Shown in pieces: positions 1 to 14,300 of a stretch of DNA of 64,000 bases. This DNA is from Scortum barcoo (lineage: Eukaryota; Chordata; Actinopteri; Centrarchiformes; Terapontidae), in contig CM041545.1 in assembly GCA_023238725.1 (NCBI GenBank), positions 19,373,501-19,437,500 of the forward strand, in the 5' to 3' direction. Numbering within the stretch: position 1 is the stretch's first letter; each line of letters starts with the position of its first letter. The translations under genes were made by a program, and so were the position numbers. A model generated the notes under the pieces. It was not told the DNA's origin, ran no database searches, and was given only the letters and a program-made list of their open reading frames with translations.

Positions 1-316
1 CATATCGTTTTACATTTGTGTAGAAGACCATTATACCCGTGTGAACCGGTGTGAATGTAACAGTGGAGATCAGGCTGGAGGGCACAGAGGGATTATATGA
101 GTCTGGAGAGGGGCGATATTGGCCACGTACGTACACATAAATCCTCGTAATGTGTGTGTGTGTTTGTGTGGGGAAGGGTGTGATAGGCGATAGGAGCATA
201 CGAGGGTCTTTTTGCGATAATCCCAGCAGAGGAGAGGAGGCAAAAGAGGAGAAAGAGAACAGATCAAGGTTCTTTAGGAACTGGACCCCTGACCTTGATA
301 TATATATGTGTGTGTA

Positions 317-357
<41 letters not shown>

Positions 358-1608
358 ATGCATGCATGGCCAGGAGGTGGTAACACTCACACATTCGCCC
401 CACCCAAACCCAGCCCCGTTCCTCCACCACCACTCGGGGCGTTACCATGACGACGGGGTTAGAGGCTAGCCCACGAGCTGAAGAAGAAAGATGCATTCTG
501 ACACGAGCTCGGATCTAAGTGCTGCAGTCTGTTTAGACGCATTCCTCTCTTTTGTTGGCACTTTTTTCCCCCTTTTTTGTTGGAATGTGTTCCTCTTTTT
601 TTTTTCCCCACTTTGCATCCATGCTAGTAAATGCCAGAGACTTAATTTTCCTCCCTGCATGTTTTTTTTTTAATACTTGTTGGCAATTATCTTTTCATTT
701 CTCATTCATCCCTTCGCTCTCGGAGTTGTTTGTTTTCAGTTGCGACCCCTTTTTTTTTTTTTTTAATCGCTGAAGGTACTTGGCTTTGTGCTCCTTCCGC
801 AAGAATTAGCAAACAAACTAGTTCAACCACAAACGGCAACAACTGATTAGTGCCAGAGTTAACACTCTCCCCCCCACAGCGCTGTGCACTGTAAATACCC
901 GTGGCTGCATATTTTTGACTCAGTGTGCACATGCAGCGATGTGAGAGTATCTTTCAGTTGAATCTTGCTCATCAGACTTTGTCCAATCAAATAATGTTTA
1001 TCAAATGTATTTTTAAAAGTGTGTTCTTGCCCAGAAAAGAAAGAATACATCAATTGTGCAAAGTGAACCAACCAATTCAGCATGGAGCAGACAGTAACAC
1101 ACACAGCGTGCTAAAAAAAGGGGGGTTTGTGCATAATATATGTATAAATATGTGCATACATTTAGAATTCCTCCCCATTATCATCCCTTTCATTTATTTC
1201 TCTTTTTTTTTCCTTTTTTTTTTTTTTTTTTTGATGTTGAGTGATAGCAGTGTCTATTTCCACTCAGGGAGGGTGTGGTGATGTCATGCGACAAAGCCGT
1301 CTAATTGGCCCGCTGCGAGGAAAAGAGGCCCGAGTGCGTGTCGGTGTAAATTAGGTGATGGATCACACTGTGTTGCGTTTCTATAACTCGTATTCACACG
1401 CGCACACGCCCACCCACCCCCCCTCATTGAAAACCCCGTGGCCTCTTCCCTAACTCACCCCCATCCGTTCAGACTGCACAGCATATCGTTATGACGAATC
1501 TATCCGAGCCTTCATATCAACAGCGCTCTCATCTCTGGTAACCCGGTGTTACTTCTTTTTCTACAACTCAGACCAAAAGCAGAGCTCCATCCATTAAGAG
1601 TGCCACCC

Positions 1609-1990
1609 CACACACACACACACACATATGCACACACGCCTACATGGATGAATGCACACACTTCCTGCACACACACCAATCACTTTTTTCTGTGCCCCCC
1701 CCCTCCTTTCTCTGCCCCCATGGGGAGGCAAAGTCCTGCATCAGCTGCTAAATTGCCCAAACTCTCATCTGCTAATGGGCTACCTGTCTCCCTGCGTGTC
1801 TGCCTCTCTGTCTACAGTAATGAGTTTTTGTTGTCTGTCTGTCTGTCTGACTGTCTGTCTGCCTCTCTGGGCCCTCCTGAATGTCTGATGTCTTGTCTTT
1901 ATGTATGCTGGTTGTTTTCGTCTGTCTGTCTTCGACTGTTACTGCTGCCTGTCTGCTCCTGCGCCTCGCCTGTCTGCCTGCCTCCTGCTT
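1609..1990 (+). repeat. CA repeat and degenerate CTGT/CTGC repeats
   Basis: A perfect CA run at 1609-1626 is followed by CTGT-rich sequence (for example tgtctgtctgtctg near 1831-1850) decaying into CTG-rich variants to about 1990. Confidence 0.7.
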
Positions 1991-2214
1991 CATAAATCTG
2001 TTGTTGTCCGTGTTTTGACCCGGCATTCTTCTGTACAGCTGCCGCGTTGATGAACCGTCTCTCGTGCTTATGCTGCAGATCGACAGATCTCTCTTTTATT
2101 CTGCAACTAAACCTGAAGGAAATACACAACAAAGCATAAACGAAAGAGCCTGCTTAGATCTGTATTTGTATTTCAGTATTTCCTTTGCCACTAATTTTGA
2201 CTGACTTATAAGAA

Positions 2215-2715
2215 AAATACTAGAAGTAGTAAACGCACTACTTACAGCTACAGTAGTGATAGCAGTAGTTTTACTAGAAGTAGTAAAACTAACTATAGTA
2301 CAAACTGTAGTGTACTAGAATTCTGATGATCATAATAATATAATACTTAGTATTATTAGTATTAATAGTATTATCACTGCTTCTGTTTATGCCCATGTTT
2401 ATATTATTTATAGGTGTAAGTATAAGTAATCATAGTGATAGAAAGGATAGTATCACTAAGACCATCATAGTAGATATTGTGGTGCTAGTAGTAGTATAGG
2501 AGTAGTATTTATAATAAATGATGTAGTAGTAGTAGCAATTGAGGTTATATACTAGCAGCAAGTTGTTATTATCTGTAATAGAAATATGAACAAAGGAAGT
2601 AGGCAATTAATTGAGTATTATCAGAGTTACTGATATTAATTGCAGTAGTATTAAAGGGTTAAGTAGTAGTAGTAGTAGTATCAGAATAACTCCTAGTATT
2701 AGTAGCAGTAGTATT
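2215..2715. repeat. long degenerate AGT/TAG trinucleotide tract
   Basis: About 500 nt dominated by AGT, TAGT and TATTAG variants, with short perfect runs (agtagtagtagtagta near 2663-2678). It looks like an old decayed trinucleotide or minisatellite array. Confidence 0.7.
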
Positions 2716-4812
2716 TAGTCATAGAGATGGAAGACTTTACTCTTCTTTGCACGCCAACAGGTGAATGAACACAGTGATGCGTTGCTGTGGCAACCAAGGA
2801 TACAGCATAGTAGGGGGGTAGGAGTGGCATCCACCCCGTGATTATAGTTATTCTGGTGATATCATATTGGTCTCTGTACGCGTGTCTCATTGCAGTTATT
2901 CCCTTTGTCTCTTCGCCTTGTGGCATCAGTCAACACTCTTCTCCTAAATAGAGTTTTCCCTCCTTTCTTCTCACCTTCTCTGCGCTCTCGCGTCTCTACC
3001 TCATCTCTGTTCCCCCCCATCTTTCTTTAAGGAAAGCGAGTCTGCCGTTACAGTCTCTGCTGCTACGATATGTACAAGTGGCACCACAGAGGAATATTAA
3101 CATTTAGATTGATGGCTGCTGCTAGGCCGCGTGTTGGACGCACACTTTCTATTTCCCCTCACGTTAGAATAAAGATGATGCTCTCCGAGTCTTTGTCTGT
3201 CCTTGTCAGATCACTTATTCTCCACTGCTCCTTTACTGTCTGTCCACCCCCCCATCCCCACACTCTTTCAATATGTTCCCTCTGATGTCGGCCTATTCCA
3301 TGAACCGAATCATAAATAGAGCCCCACTGACATTTCAATTTGCCCCATAACCCTTCATATATTTACACACATACACATACACACCAAGTTCATTGTTGAG
3401 CATCGGTTCAGTGGCAGGCCTCTCCTGGGTTTCCACGGAGACAAGGAAAAGCAATAACTGCACACTTGACCCCTCTGCTCTTTTATTGGCCTCTTCTCCC
3501 CTTCGCACACACACACACCACCTCAAATCTAATCTGGAAGAGCGAGCGTCCTCGGTGATGCACCCTCCATCTTTCCCCCCGAGGATTGGCGAGGAGAGGC
3601 AGAGGAGCTTCGGGAGAAGAAGAAGGAGGAAGTTAATCATTTCATCTCGCAGTGACCCGGAGACGATAAGATCGATTGTTTCGGCTCTTGTAGTCGTACG
3701 CAAACGCGCACCTGGAGGAAGGCCGAAACACACTCTGAGCACACACAGATCAACGCAGCATCCTCAACCTCGCTCACGCTGTCGCACAAAAACCTGACAA
3801 CTTTCTGAAACTTTGTAAGAGATGATGAGAGGAAGGGTGGGCAAGAGGGAGAAGAGTGTCACTGCGAGAAACCACCGGGCCAGGGAGAGAGGGAGATTGA
3901 AGGAAAATATTAGAAGGAACGACAGGCTGGCCTTAGCGACAAGACTGTTTACTGTTTATTTTGGTCTCCAGTCTCATTTCTCTTCATATTGGCAGAGTCG
4001 AGATGATTTCCTTTCGCTGTTTATTCCTGTGTGGATTTCTTGTGTTGTGCGGTTATTTGTGTAAGAGCTTGTGTGTGTGTGTGTGTGTGTGTATATATTG
4101 TGCATGTGCTCTGTTTGCCTCATCCGAGATCGTCTATCTGAACTCAATCTTTCCACAATCATCGGTTGTTATGGTGTCTCTGCGTAACGGCGAGGTCCCG
4201 GCATGGGATTTCCTTTTTTTTCTCTTTCCGTACCTACACAGACAGTTCCTGAGTTTATCAGACACTCGAGCACATCTTACCTTCAGAGTTAATGTGAAAT
4301 GTAGAGAGGCCTAATTAATCATGCATTTTATGTAGATAAATACAAGAAAACCGATCCAGGTGTCAGTATCACCCAAGAAGCATCGACTCGTGCTCGTTAT
4401 CATCGTCTCACAAAGCTACCGAGTGCATTTGGATAACCATGAAAATATTCAGAGGGGTTTATTTTCATGTTTTACAGCCCAGATTTTGCCCAAGTGCTGT
4501 TCTCTGTGCAAAGCTTTGAAATCGGAAATATGATCCACTTGTGTGTGAGTGTGTGTGCATTTGGCATTACAATCTATCTTGAGTGACCACACTCAAAACC
4601 TACAGCTAGGTCTCTCCACAGTCCATGAGAACAATAAGAGCTTGCTCATGATGATTTCTTCCTCTTGGTAATCAGGTCAGGGTCGATTGGATTGTTTCTT
4701 TTGTGTGTGTGTGTGTTTGTGTATGTGTGTGTGTGCCTGAGTGAGTGTGTGCAGGCTTGTGTTAAAGGCAGCACACAGTGTTGCTTCCCTGCAGTGTTGC
4801 CTTCTGTAACAC

Positions 4813-4847
<35 letters not shown>

Positions 4848-5172
4848 GTGCATGTCTGTGTGCATTTATGTAAATGAATGCACCTATATTACACCCTCCT
4901 ACTCCTACATGATTAAACTCAAGTATTTTTCAGCATCTTTTTGTATTGTAAATTCTAAATTATGTAGTTATAAATACATTTCAGTACTCAAATCCCTCTT
5001 GAATGTGAGATCCTAATCTCTGTGGGATTTACATGAATAAATAAGTTATATATAGATTTAATCTATGGTGCACTCCTGTGTGAGTACGCTGTATGAGCTG
5101 CACGCGATGAGTCCTTTGTGTAAATTCGCTCCCGCTGATGTCTTGTTTTCCTCTCTTGTTTGTTCCTCACAG

Positions 5173-5301
5173 TTCTCCAAGGAGAAGTACCTGCTGGAGT
5201 CTCCTCCTGAGAAGCTTCGCAAAGAGCTGGAAGAGGAGCTGAAGCTGAGCGCCGCTGACATCAGGAGCCATGGCTGGTACCATGGACACATACCCAGAGA
5301 G
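5173..5301 (+). CDS. sh2d3c: sh2d3c exon: pre-SH2 helix and start of SH2
   Basis: Acceptor ttcctcacag before 5173; donor GAG|gtaaac at 5302. It encodes 43 residues from FSKEKYLLESPPEKL to WYHGHIPRE, phase 0 to 0. The FSKEKY...SPPEKL block just before the SH2 domain is typical of NSP-family proteins. Confidence 0.95.
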
Positions 5302-8300
5302 GTAAACGCACGCCGCAAAGCCCGCCGGTAGAATCTGCGCACATTGAGTTAGTCATGACGCTCAAAGTCCTGGATGGATATCTGAGAACAGATGGGGTAC
5401 ACACATACTTTCCAAGGCAATAAACTGTTGTGGTAACACACTGCCTGTGCACAGTATGTCCCAGAACACACACTGACACACACAAACATATACGGTGCAC
5501 ACACACGTGCAGGCAGCCCTTTGGAGCCGCATCGATCGTTCTCTGGATCTCAAATGTGAAGATCGACTGATTTATTTTGTTTATTTATTTTCGAGTTTCT
5601 TTGGGTTTTAGACTGTTCTGATCAAAATAAGATATTTTAAGATGTTATCATGCAGTGGGAAAACAAAACAGTCATCAATGGAAATAACTGGTAGATTAAT
5701 CAATGATTAAAATAATCGTTAGTGTATATAGAAGTCTCATAGAAAGTTTGACATTTACAGCCATGAGAATCTCTGTTTTATGTTATTGTAAATGGAATAT
5801 TTTTGGAGTTTTAAACAGAAAAAGTAATTTGAAGATGGCTTTGATATCTGTGCAGCCATTCTTCATTATTTTCTGACATTTTTTAAGCTGTAAAATTAAT
5901 CAGTTAATTGAAAAAAAATTATCTACAGATGAGACAAAACTGAAAATAACTGTCCCAGAGTTGCAGCCCTACTTTTACAGTGTGTTTCACCCTAATGAGT
6001 TTCAGCTAACACAGAACTCTGAGACTTCATTTATTACTAGTCCCTGATCAGATTTCAAACCTTTAGTTTTCAAGGAACCCGCTAAGATGCAAATAAAAAG
6101 CCTAAACTTTATTTCGCAGTCCCCCGGTCCCTGTGCCAGTGAAATGAATTATGAATAAATAAATAACCTCTGAAAAAGATGTATCGCTGCTGCTGTTTGC
6201 GTTTCAGCTCTGCACATTTCACAATACATTTTAAAAAGCCAGAGCTGAATGAGATAAAAGTATGAACATAATGGTATTTCTGCGTGGGTTGATGCAGTTG
6301 TCAACTAGTAGTATTAGTTGAGCGATTACTTGGCCAACATCTCTGGCTTTGAAAGCACAGTTTAAATGCTTTACACACAGAATGACACTGATTACTGAAT
6401 CCCATCATCTGTCACAGCTCAGTAGAAATTGCTTTAGCGTTCAGAAGGAGGGGAAACTCTGCCAAACAGACAGCTGCGCGTGTTGCTGATGTACGCAATT
6501 GAATTTCACAGCTGGTGATGAAGACACAAACACACGGAGGCACACGACGACTGGCCCACACACACACACACACACACACACATGTGGACGCATGGACATG
6601 TGGAGGGTGCTCGTTCATAAGCGCAACCTCTCCCGCTTGATCAACCTCTGTTCTTTGTCGCTCACACACAAACACAGATTCAAATCAGCCATCTGTGAGT
6701 CTTTCCTCTTTTTAATTTACATAAAGTATTCATTTATTCATGGATTTGCCCCGGTGTAAACTTGGGGAAACCCTGAGCCCCTCTGGTTACCAAAAAAATA
6801 CTTAGTGACTCGATTTCACACACTCCCTGTACTGTAAATGAGCTCCATCCTTCCTTCTTGCACATTTTCTTCTTCCTGTTCTGTTCTTCCCATTAAAGTA
6901 AAGACTTCCAGCATGTGCACAAGGCATGAGGACCAATTTTCCTTTCCTTTTAAGTGATATTGTTTCGTGTATTTTGTTCCTAGCTGTCAGTATAACACAT
7001 GCTGTATTTGTGAATGCAGTGAAGGATCAGATAAAAAAAGCTACAGGCTCACCCCGATATGTTTAGAAATGAGATGAGAGGATCCTTCACTGGGTTTGAG
7101 CCTGTAATCTGTGTGTATACTGCCTCCTGCTGGTGCGTGACGCTCGGCACAGTTTACCTTGTGCTGTGCTGCTTTGCATATTTCATACACTGTTTCCAGT
7201 GTTGCCTGAACTTAAAGCACCTTCAGCCTTCATCAGTGGTCTCTTTGCAGGTGATTTTAAAGGGAAGCGCTGCTCTGTTTGAAATACGTTTCTCTTTTAC
7301 CACGTTGCCTCTAGATCAATATTTGTGATCTCTTCTCGCAGAAAGCAAAGGCACATCTGTAGTGTTTGATATCAGTAAGATGTACAGCCTCGAGCTGTTC
7401 CATTGACCATGAATGGGAGATTGCCTTTCTGGATTGTTTGTTTTATCAATAAATTCATAATAACTAATCATTTTTTGTTCGAAAGTGCTGAACTGGATAA
7501 AATGCATCCTCAGAACACTGTTTGCATTGTTGCTGGCACTTTACACATCTTCGCCTATTCAGACTGTGCAAAGAGGAAGTGGTTTGGTGGCGAGAGACAT
7601 TGTCGTGTTTGTTCAGAAACTCAGACTGTCCTGAGGCGTTGTTATAAATAATCATGATTCTGTAAATTCAATTATATAACAGTCTAAGTGTAAGAAACAA
7701 GATATTCACACACTGCAGCTCAATGAGTCGAGTTTCCCTCCAGCTCTGTGGGACTTTTGGGTCTTACCAACATAAAACCATATGCATGTTTTTTCTCTCT
7801 CTCTCTTTCTAGGTGTCAGAGACTCTGGTTTTACGTAACGGAGATTTCCTGGTGCGCGACTCTCTGACCAGCGTGGGCGACTACGTACTGACCTGTCGAT
7901 GGGATAACGAGGCGCTGCACTTCAAGATCAGCAAAGTCCTGGTCAAATCCAATGAGACAAAGGTACATCTCACAACTTTTACTTGCTTTATCTTGTTGTT
8001 AAATTTGCCCCGTCATTGACTTTAACTCTTTACTCCTGTGGTGCATTGGCTTTATATTCTATGAGCATAAAAGACAGTGGAAATGGATCTACTGTTGTTG
8101 CATATTCTCTCTAGTTCGCTAAATGGCAAACATCTCAGCATCATCACTCAGAAAAGGGCAGGAAAAGCAAAGGTGTGACTAATAACTTTAAAGATGGCTC
8201 TGTTCCATTTAGGCATCTCATCCAGTGAGTCAACGTGCACGACACCACAGACAACACCTAAATGGAGTCCAGCCATTTTTAATGGTGTTAGTCACGCCTG

Positions 8301-11300
8301 TGTTTGACCTGTCAAAGTGTTCACTGTGTGAAGGCTGTGTTGAGTCTCGACTACGGTCTTTACTGGCCTTCACAGACATGACTGTGTTGCTCCTCTTCTC
8401 ATGCTCACCTCAGCTCAGCTCTGAAACACCTGAATGTACTGAATTTTTAACATCATCACTCACACTTTGGTGTGTTTGGGAAAAGTCCAGATCCACCCTC
8501 CATTTGAAGAGGCCTATTTTCTCTCACTGCTAATGATGGAAAGAGTTTCGTAGGCAGGCTGATTTGGCGCAGGTGTTCCTCGTTGACCAGCTGTGCTGCT
8601 CTTGTCTCTCTGCCTGCCTCCAAACATCAATTCCCACCCTGCCTGCTGATTTTATTATGCACAGAGCAGTTATTAGATAGCTCAGCACTGTAGAAACACT
8701 AATATATGAAGCTGTCTCTGATTCCGGTGGTGAAGGACCAGATGAAGCTTTGTTTTTAAAGGAACAGCAGCATTTTGTGTTTCTCACTCAAAGAAATGTG
8801 TAATAAAATTAGCAGGCTCTTACTTCGGAGTGATATTTTAGTAAGTTTGGCACAAGAGAGAGAACAGATGCTCTTTTTTTCTGCAGCTCCCTTCAATGTA
8901 GTGCACGCTGATTACACCAGGTATGCAGGAAAAGAAACGAAAGATGCTGTACTCTCTTCATCCTCAGGTGCAGTACGTGTTGGAGTCCGACAGTTTCGAC
9001 TCGGTCCAGGAGCTTGTGCGGTTTTATGTGGGCCAGCGCAAACCGGTCTCCCAGTCGAGCGGCGTCCACATCTACTGTCCGGTCAGCAGGACGCTGCCTC
9101 TGCGCTACCTGGAGGCCACCTTCGCCCTGGCCAACAGCAAGCAAGGCTCCGCCTACTCACCGTCCAGCCAGAGGGGGGCGTACATCAAGAGGAGGAGCGT
9201 CACCATGACCGACGGGCTGACGACCGAGAAGATGATACCTCACAGGTGAGTCAGGAGAAAGAGGAGAGGGGTGTTTATTTTTAAGTGGCAGAGATGCAGC
9301 TCTGTCCTGAAACTGGCTGAGCATCCAATAATCAAACTCTGACTATTCTCTTACAGTCTCCATCATATCTGTCATTGTTTCATTCTTGCTTTATGTCACA
9401 TACATGATCAGTGACTCAGACAGTCCCAGTCCAGTTAAGACGCCGGTGGCAACACCAGAACCAGAGCCGGAACCTGTGCCCGACTGCAGGTTGTGTGTGC
9501 GATTGTGTGTGCTGTGTGAGACACTAGTGTTTTGCTCACTAAACTAGTGCACTTACCCCCTCGTCCCCTCACTTCACAGACACCATCAGCACCTCCCCTA
9601 ATATTGAGCATTGAGCCCCAACAGTGTCCTCAGAGTGAACCTGCAAACTGACTCGTTCACTCGGCCACTTCTGCACCAGATCACCTGAGTTTCAAACGGG
9701 ACAAGGCTGTTTGAAACTTTGAATCTGCAAAGAAGGAGCAGAGAAATGTGTTGTGTACAGTGGAAGTATATCTTAGCCTCGTGGGGACTATGAAATAGAG
9801 TTTAGCAAGATTTTAAAGCATGGGACAAAACCAATGCTAATGACATACAGGGCTTTAGAAAGGAAAGATACTGGGAAAAAAATTATTATTTCTTGGTATT
9901 AATGTATTAAAAATAGTCATTTTAAATGTAGACAAGTATTTATTCTTTGCAGTTCATCTTTTTTTAAGAAGCCACATTGCACCACATTATCTGCTCCTGC
10001 TTTAAAGTATATTAATAATATTTGTGTATCATGGCGTAGAAGAAATGTTGTCAAGGAAGCAGCAACTAAACTTCCTCCCTCTTCTCTCACCCCAAAATAA
10101 TTAGCATTTGCATCCGTAACAACACCATCCCTCTCACGTGAAACCGATAAATGTGACATCCCGAGTGGCGCCGCTTCCCTTCGGCGCCTTGACAGCTTTT
10201 AAATCCATACGCGAAGATTTCTAACGCCCAAAAAAAATTGCTGTGTTTGCAGCCCGTCAACAATCCACCACCATAAAGACGCAATGCGGAACTGTGCGAT
10301 GAGCATGGACCAGATTCAGGAGTACCGCTGCCCCCTGTCACCTGTTGGAGAGACCCCGCTGTCTCCTGCATACAGCGCGAGTGAGTGCCAGAGACACACA
10401 GGCTGAGGCGCATAAATAAAGAATAAAAGCTCTCACATTCACAAACACGGTCTCCATAAGACATTTTAAGACTCCACTCTCTTTTTCTTCAGTCACCAGG
10501 CAGAGAGCCCACTCAGGCGGCCGGGTCCTGGCCGTCGTACCGCCCTCCCCCGTCATGCGCCGTTCCAGCGATCCTCATCTCAGCCCCGCGGACAGTAACA
10601 ACCCCCCAGAGCATCCAGCACACACCTCTCACTCGGCACACTCCTCGCCCGCCCATCACCTCAGCTACCAGTCGCATTCCTCCGAGACGGCGGGGAGCTA
10701 CTGTGACCTCAGACCCTGCCCCGCCGGGCCCCCCAAACCCCCGACCAAGAGCTACGTGGAGCGGTTGCGAGTGGAGGAAGGGAGGCAGGATGTGGCGAGG
10801 GAGGACGGAGAGGGGACGTTCAGCGCCCCGCAGGTGGAAACGACGTCCTCGTTCAGGCCATCCAGGTACGAGACGTGTACAAACACACAAACACACACAG
10901 GTATAGGCTTCCAAACATCCTCTTTACGGCATTTCCAGGACACTCAGCCTCTCTTTTAACTTGATGAACAACACAAAAACAGTGAGTGAGTCCTGCCACT
11001 GTTTTAGGAACATGATTTTAGATGACAAGAAAGAAATTCAGGGGTTAATTCAAGAGACTGTCACATGCTTTGAGGGCCGATCAGCTATCAGACTTTCAAA
11101 AACACAGTAGACAGTTTGATCACTTTTGAAGGCATCATGGGTGGTGCTGGATTTGCCAACTTTCATTTTGTGCAACAAGGACATGAACTGAAACCACTCA
11201 GTTAGAAACTCGGTGCACAACTGTTTTCTATTTGCACCAACAGTGGAGATCACTTCTGCATGAACTGTTTTTTTTGTTTAGCGTCTCTCTGAGTGACATA

Positions 11301-14300
11301 GCCTGGGGGTCAAGTGTCACCCTCTATTTGCTACTAAAGCTGAACTTGCGCTGAGGGGAATTCTTGTCCTGTCCGTAGGAGGAACACTTACAGAAATATG
11401 ACCGAGCATTTGGTCTCTCTGTGTGTCACATTATTTTATGGCCGGACTTTTAGCTGAGTCGGTAAAGAGACACTCGCTGAATTGTTGACCAGAAAGGAGG
11501 CTAAAACAGAGACAGTTTAACAGACACAGTTCACGCTCATCTCTACAGGATGGACTGATATGAGGCAGGTATAACAGAGAAAGCAGAGCCTTAAGAATAG
11601 TGGAGAAAATACACAAGTGTGGCTGTCACTCATTTTTTTTACTGCACCGAAGCAAATTCTCTCAGGATGTAAAGTGTGCTTTAAGGTCAATACACCTGCT
11701 GACATTTTGTCACAGAGGGCGAAAATATGGGGAGTGAGGCGTTTTTGAGCAGCCATTTCAGTTCAGCTACGAGTGAGGCAGAGACTGGAAAATAGATCTG
11801 AGTAAACAGCTGATAATCCTGTGGGAAATAGCCCAGGGGCAGACTTTGTGCTGCGGTCGGAGACACAGCAGATACGACAGTATTTTATTGGGCTTACGGT
11901 GCCACGGGGAGGACTCAGCAGATGAGGCTTGTAAAAGGGAAACGGTCAGGTACACCGAGCTGGCAGAAGCGATGGAGCAGGCAGCGGCTTCGGACATCTG
12001 AGCGTCCCCTGTGAAATTTGGGGCGCAGGGAGGATTACTGTCAGTGTTAAGACTACTGGAGAAATTGGCAGCTAAGGCCGTAAAGGCTACTTATGTTTAA
12101 GGCCCCACCAAATTACCCAAACTAATTCAAACTAAGTCATTTAAAACAACCTTTGTGGGACTAATTCAACATCTGCGCGGCCATCAGCAGATTTCACTTC
12201 ACTTATGTGTCTGCAGATTTTAACTAAAAAATTCACTGGAATGACTGTACAGTTAATAATTTAGGAATAGTTTCACAGTTAAACAGTTTGTTAAGTCATG
12301 TCATTTGTAAGAAAGTGTAAGTTTGCCTCAAAGGGCTTTACAGTCTGTACAACATAAATCCTTGACTTAGATGAGGAAGAAGCAGTATATTATAAGATTG
12401 TTAACTGTCAGCAGTAAATATTAATATCAATATGAGCATGAAAAATCAGGCAATCCCTTTTTCAAACAGCTGGATTAGCCCTGCAGGTTTCTCTTCTTCT
12501 GGTCTAGTTGTCCTTGCCAGTGCTCATGTCTGGTCCTGGTTTAATATTTTCTGCAATCGCTCCCGTGCAGGTTCGAGTCTTGCCTTCTGCCAGCTGAGAA
12601 TAAGCCTCTGGAGATGTCCGTGCTGAAGAGGGTCAAAGAGCTGCTGGCTGAGGTGGACGCGAGGACCGCGGCGAAACACATCACCATGGTGGACTGCACG
12701 GTACACACAAATATATGCGCACAAATATACTTGCACGATACCAACAGGCGTGCGTTTAGACACATAAGAACTAACAAATACCTGCACACATACGACTGAT
12801 CCTATTTCAACCCTTGCACAGGTGGCTAGAATATTAGGTGTGACCTCGGAGATGCAAAGGATGATGGGAGTGTCCTCGGGGTTGGAGTTACTGACGCTAC
12901 CACACGGACACCAGCTAAGACTTGACCTGCTGGAGAGGTAAAGCACGCCTTGTTTCCGCTGTCTCCCTTCATACATCGCTAACTCCCTCATTAATTCAGC
13001 TATCGATTATCTGTGCTCCTCTGTTCCTCTCCTCCATCTCCTCTTTTCTCCAGTCTTCTGTTCTTATTGTCTATTTTTTTATTTACGTTTTATTGAGACA
13101 TACTTAGATCGATATAAAATTGTAGTCATTGTGACGAGACTCTCCAATCCTTCTGTGAAAATGATGACCACCGACAGTAATAAAGCTGAGTAAAAGTAAG
13201 TCACAAAAGCAAGTAAGGAGCAGTAAAATAAATATAAAATACAGTTTTAAAAATACAAAGCTGACCAACAGGATGTGGTAAATAGAACCAGAACAATGAG
13301 GTGTACCACCATGATGCTCAAGTTCACTTAAAAAAATAAGAAATAAATAAGTAATGATAAAATGGACAAGAAAATTCACCAAACAAATGACAGACATAAA
13401 GGTACAATGTACAAAATCCAACAATTTTCAAAACCTTTTCCTGTGGCAGCCTCAAGGAAATGTGACTCTTTCTCTTTTTATCTTGAAAATATCATAAAAA
13501 TGTCAATCCAATCGTCAGTTGTAGGTATTTCAGGTTTTAGGCACTTTTTAGTAACAGCTTTTCTCCCAGCGTCTCTTTACTCTCGTCTCGTGTTCTCCTC
13601 CACCTCTTTTCCCCCCTTTCCTGTCAAGTGGTTGCTTATACAACAATATAAATATTTCCCAATCATGTTACTGAAAGTGAAGTTGATAAGTTTGACAGGT
13701 TCGCGTGACTTCCTTCCCTTACTTTGCTTGAGTTTCCTGATAAACCTTTTGCCCAAATTCAACAGAGCACTCGAAATGATCTATATTTCATCAACATCTG
13801 AAGGGTCTGTCAGATTAAATCCCTCATATATTGGAGTCAAATCTGCCATAATGTGAATTTTCAGATTGGTTTTCAGAAAAGGCTCTGACTGAGCACCCTC
13901 TGCTTTCTTATCAGCACCAGTAATTCACCTTTTTTATTGAACACCTTCTTCTTTCCTCAGATTCTACACTATGTCCATCATGATGGCAGTGGACCTGCTC
14001 GGCTGTACGGGGAGCACGGAGGAGAGGGCAGCTCTGCTGCACAAGACCATCCAGCTGGCTGCAGAGCTGAAGAGCAACCTGGGCAACATGTTCGGCTTCG
14101 CTGCCGTGATGAGAGCCCTGGAGCTGCCACAGGTGAGAGAGAGTCAGATAAAAGTTGTCATCGTCAGCACAAAAACTCTGAAGGTTTGCATCAAATGTTT
14201 CTTTTCAAAATGTTTTTTGTATCGCTCATTTCTTCAGATTTCCCGCCTGGAGCAGACGTGGGTGACATTACGCCAGAGACACACAGAGGGCGCTATTCTA

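Larger units (their letters stand above)
1..5172. other. upstream or 5' intronic region of sh2d3c, no exon found
   Basis: No frame resembles the N-terminal part of SH2D3C, and the first visible exon is internal (phase 0, no ATG). The region holds GT repeats (about 305-356, 4070-4092, 4701-4735, 4815-4847), T-runs, a degenerate CTGT block (about 1830-1990) and an AGT-rich tract (2215-2715). It is most simply intron or promoter sequence. Confidence 0.5.

Noticed and set aside
305..356. Regular short repeats considered as CRISPR-like arrays
   Set aside because: They are GT dinucleotide microsatellites in vertebrate DNA, with no repeat-spacer alternation.
3335..3797. Overlapping 134-135-codon frames on both strands, considered as a missing sh2d3c 5' exon
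   Set aside because: Neither resembles the N-terminus of the family, and no donor in phase 0 follows a recognisable sequence.
13362..13856. 164-codon open frame in the sh2d3c intron 12938-13960
   Set aside because: Composition is not protein-like and it lies wholly within an intron whose flanking exons join in frame.
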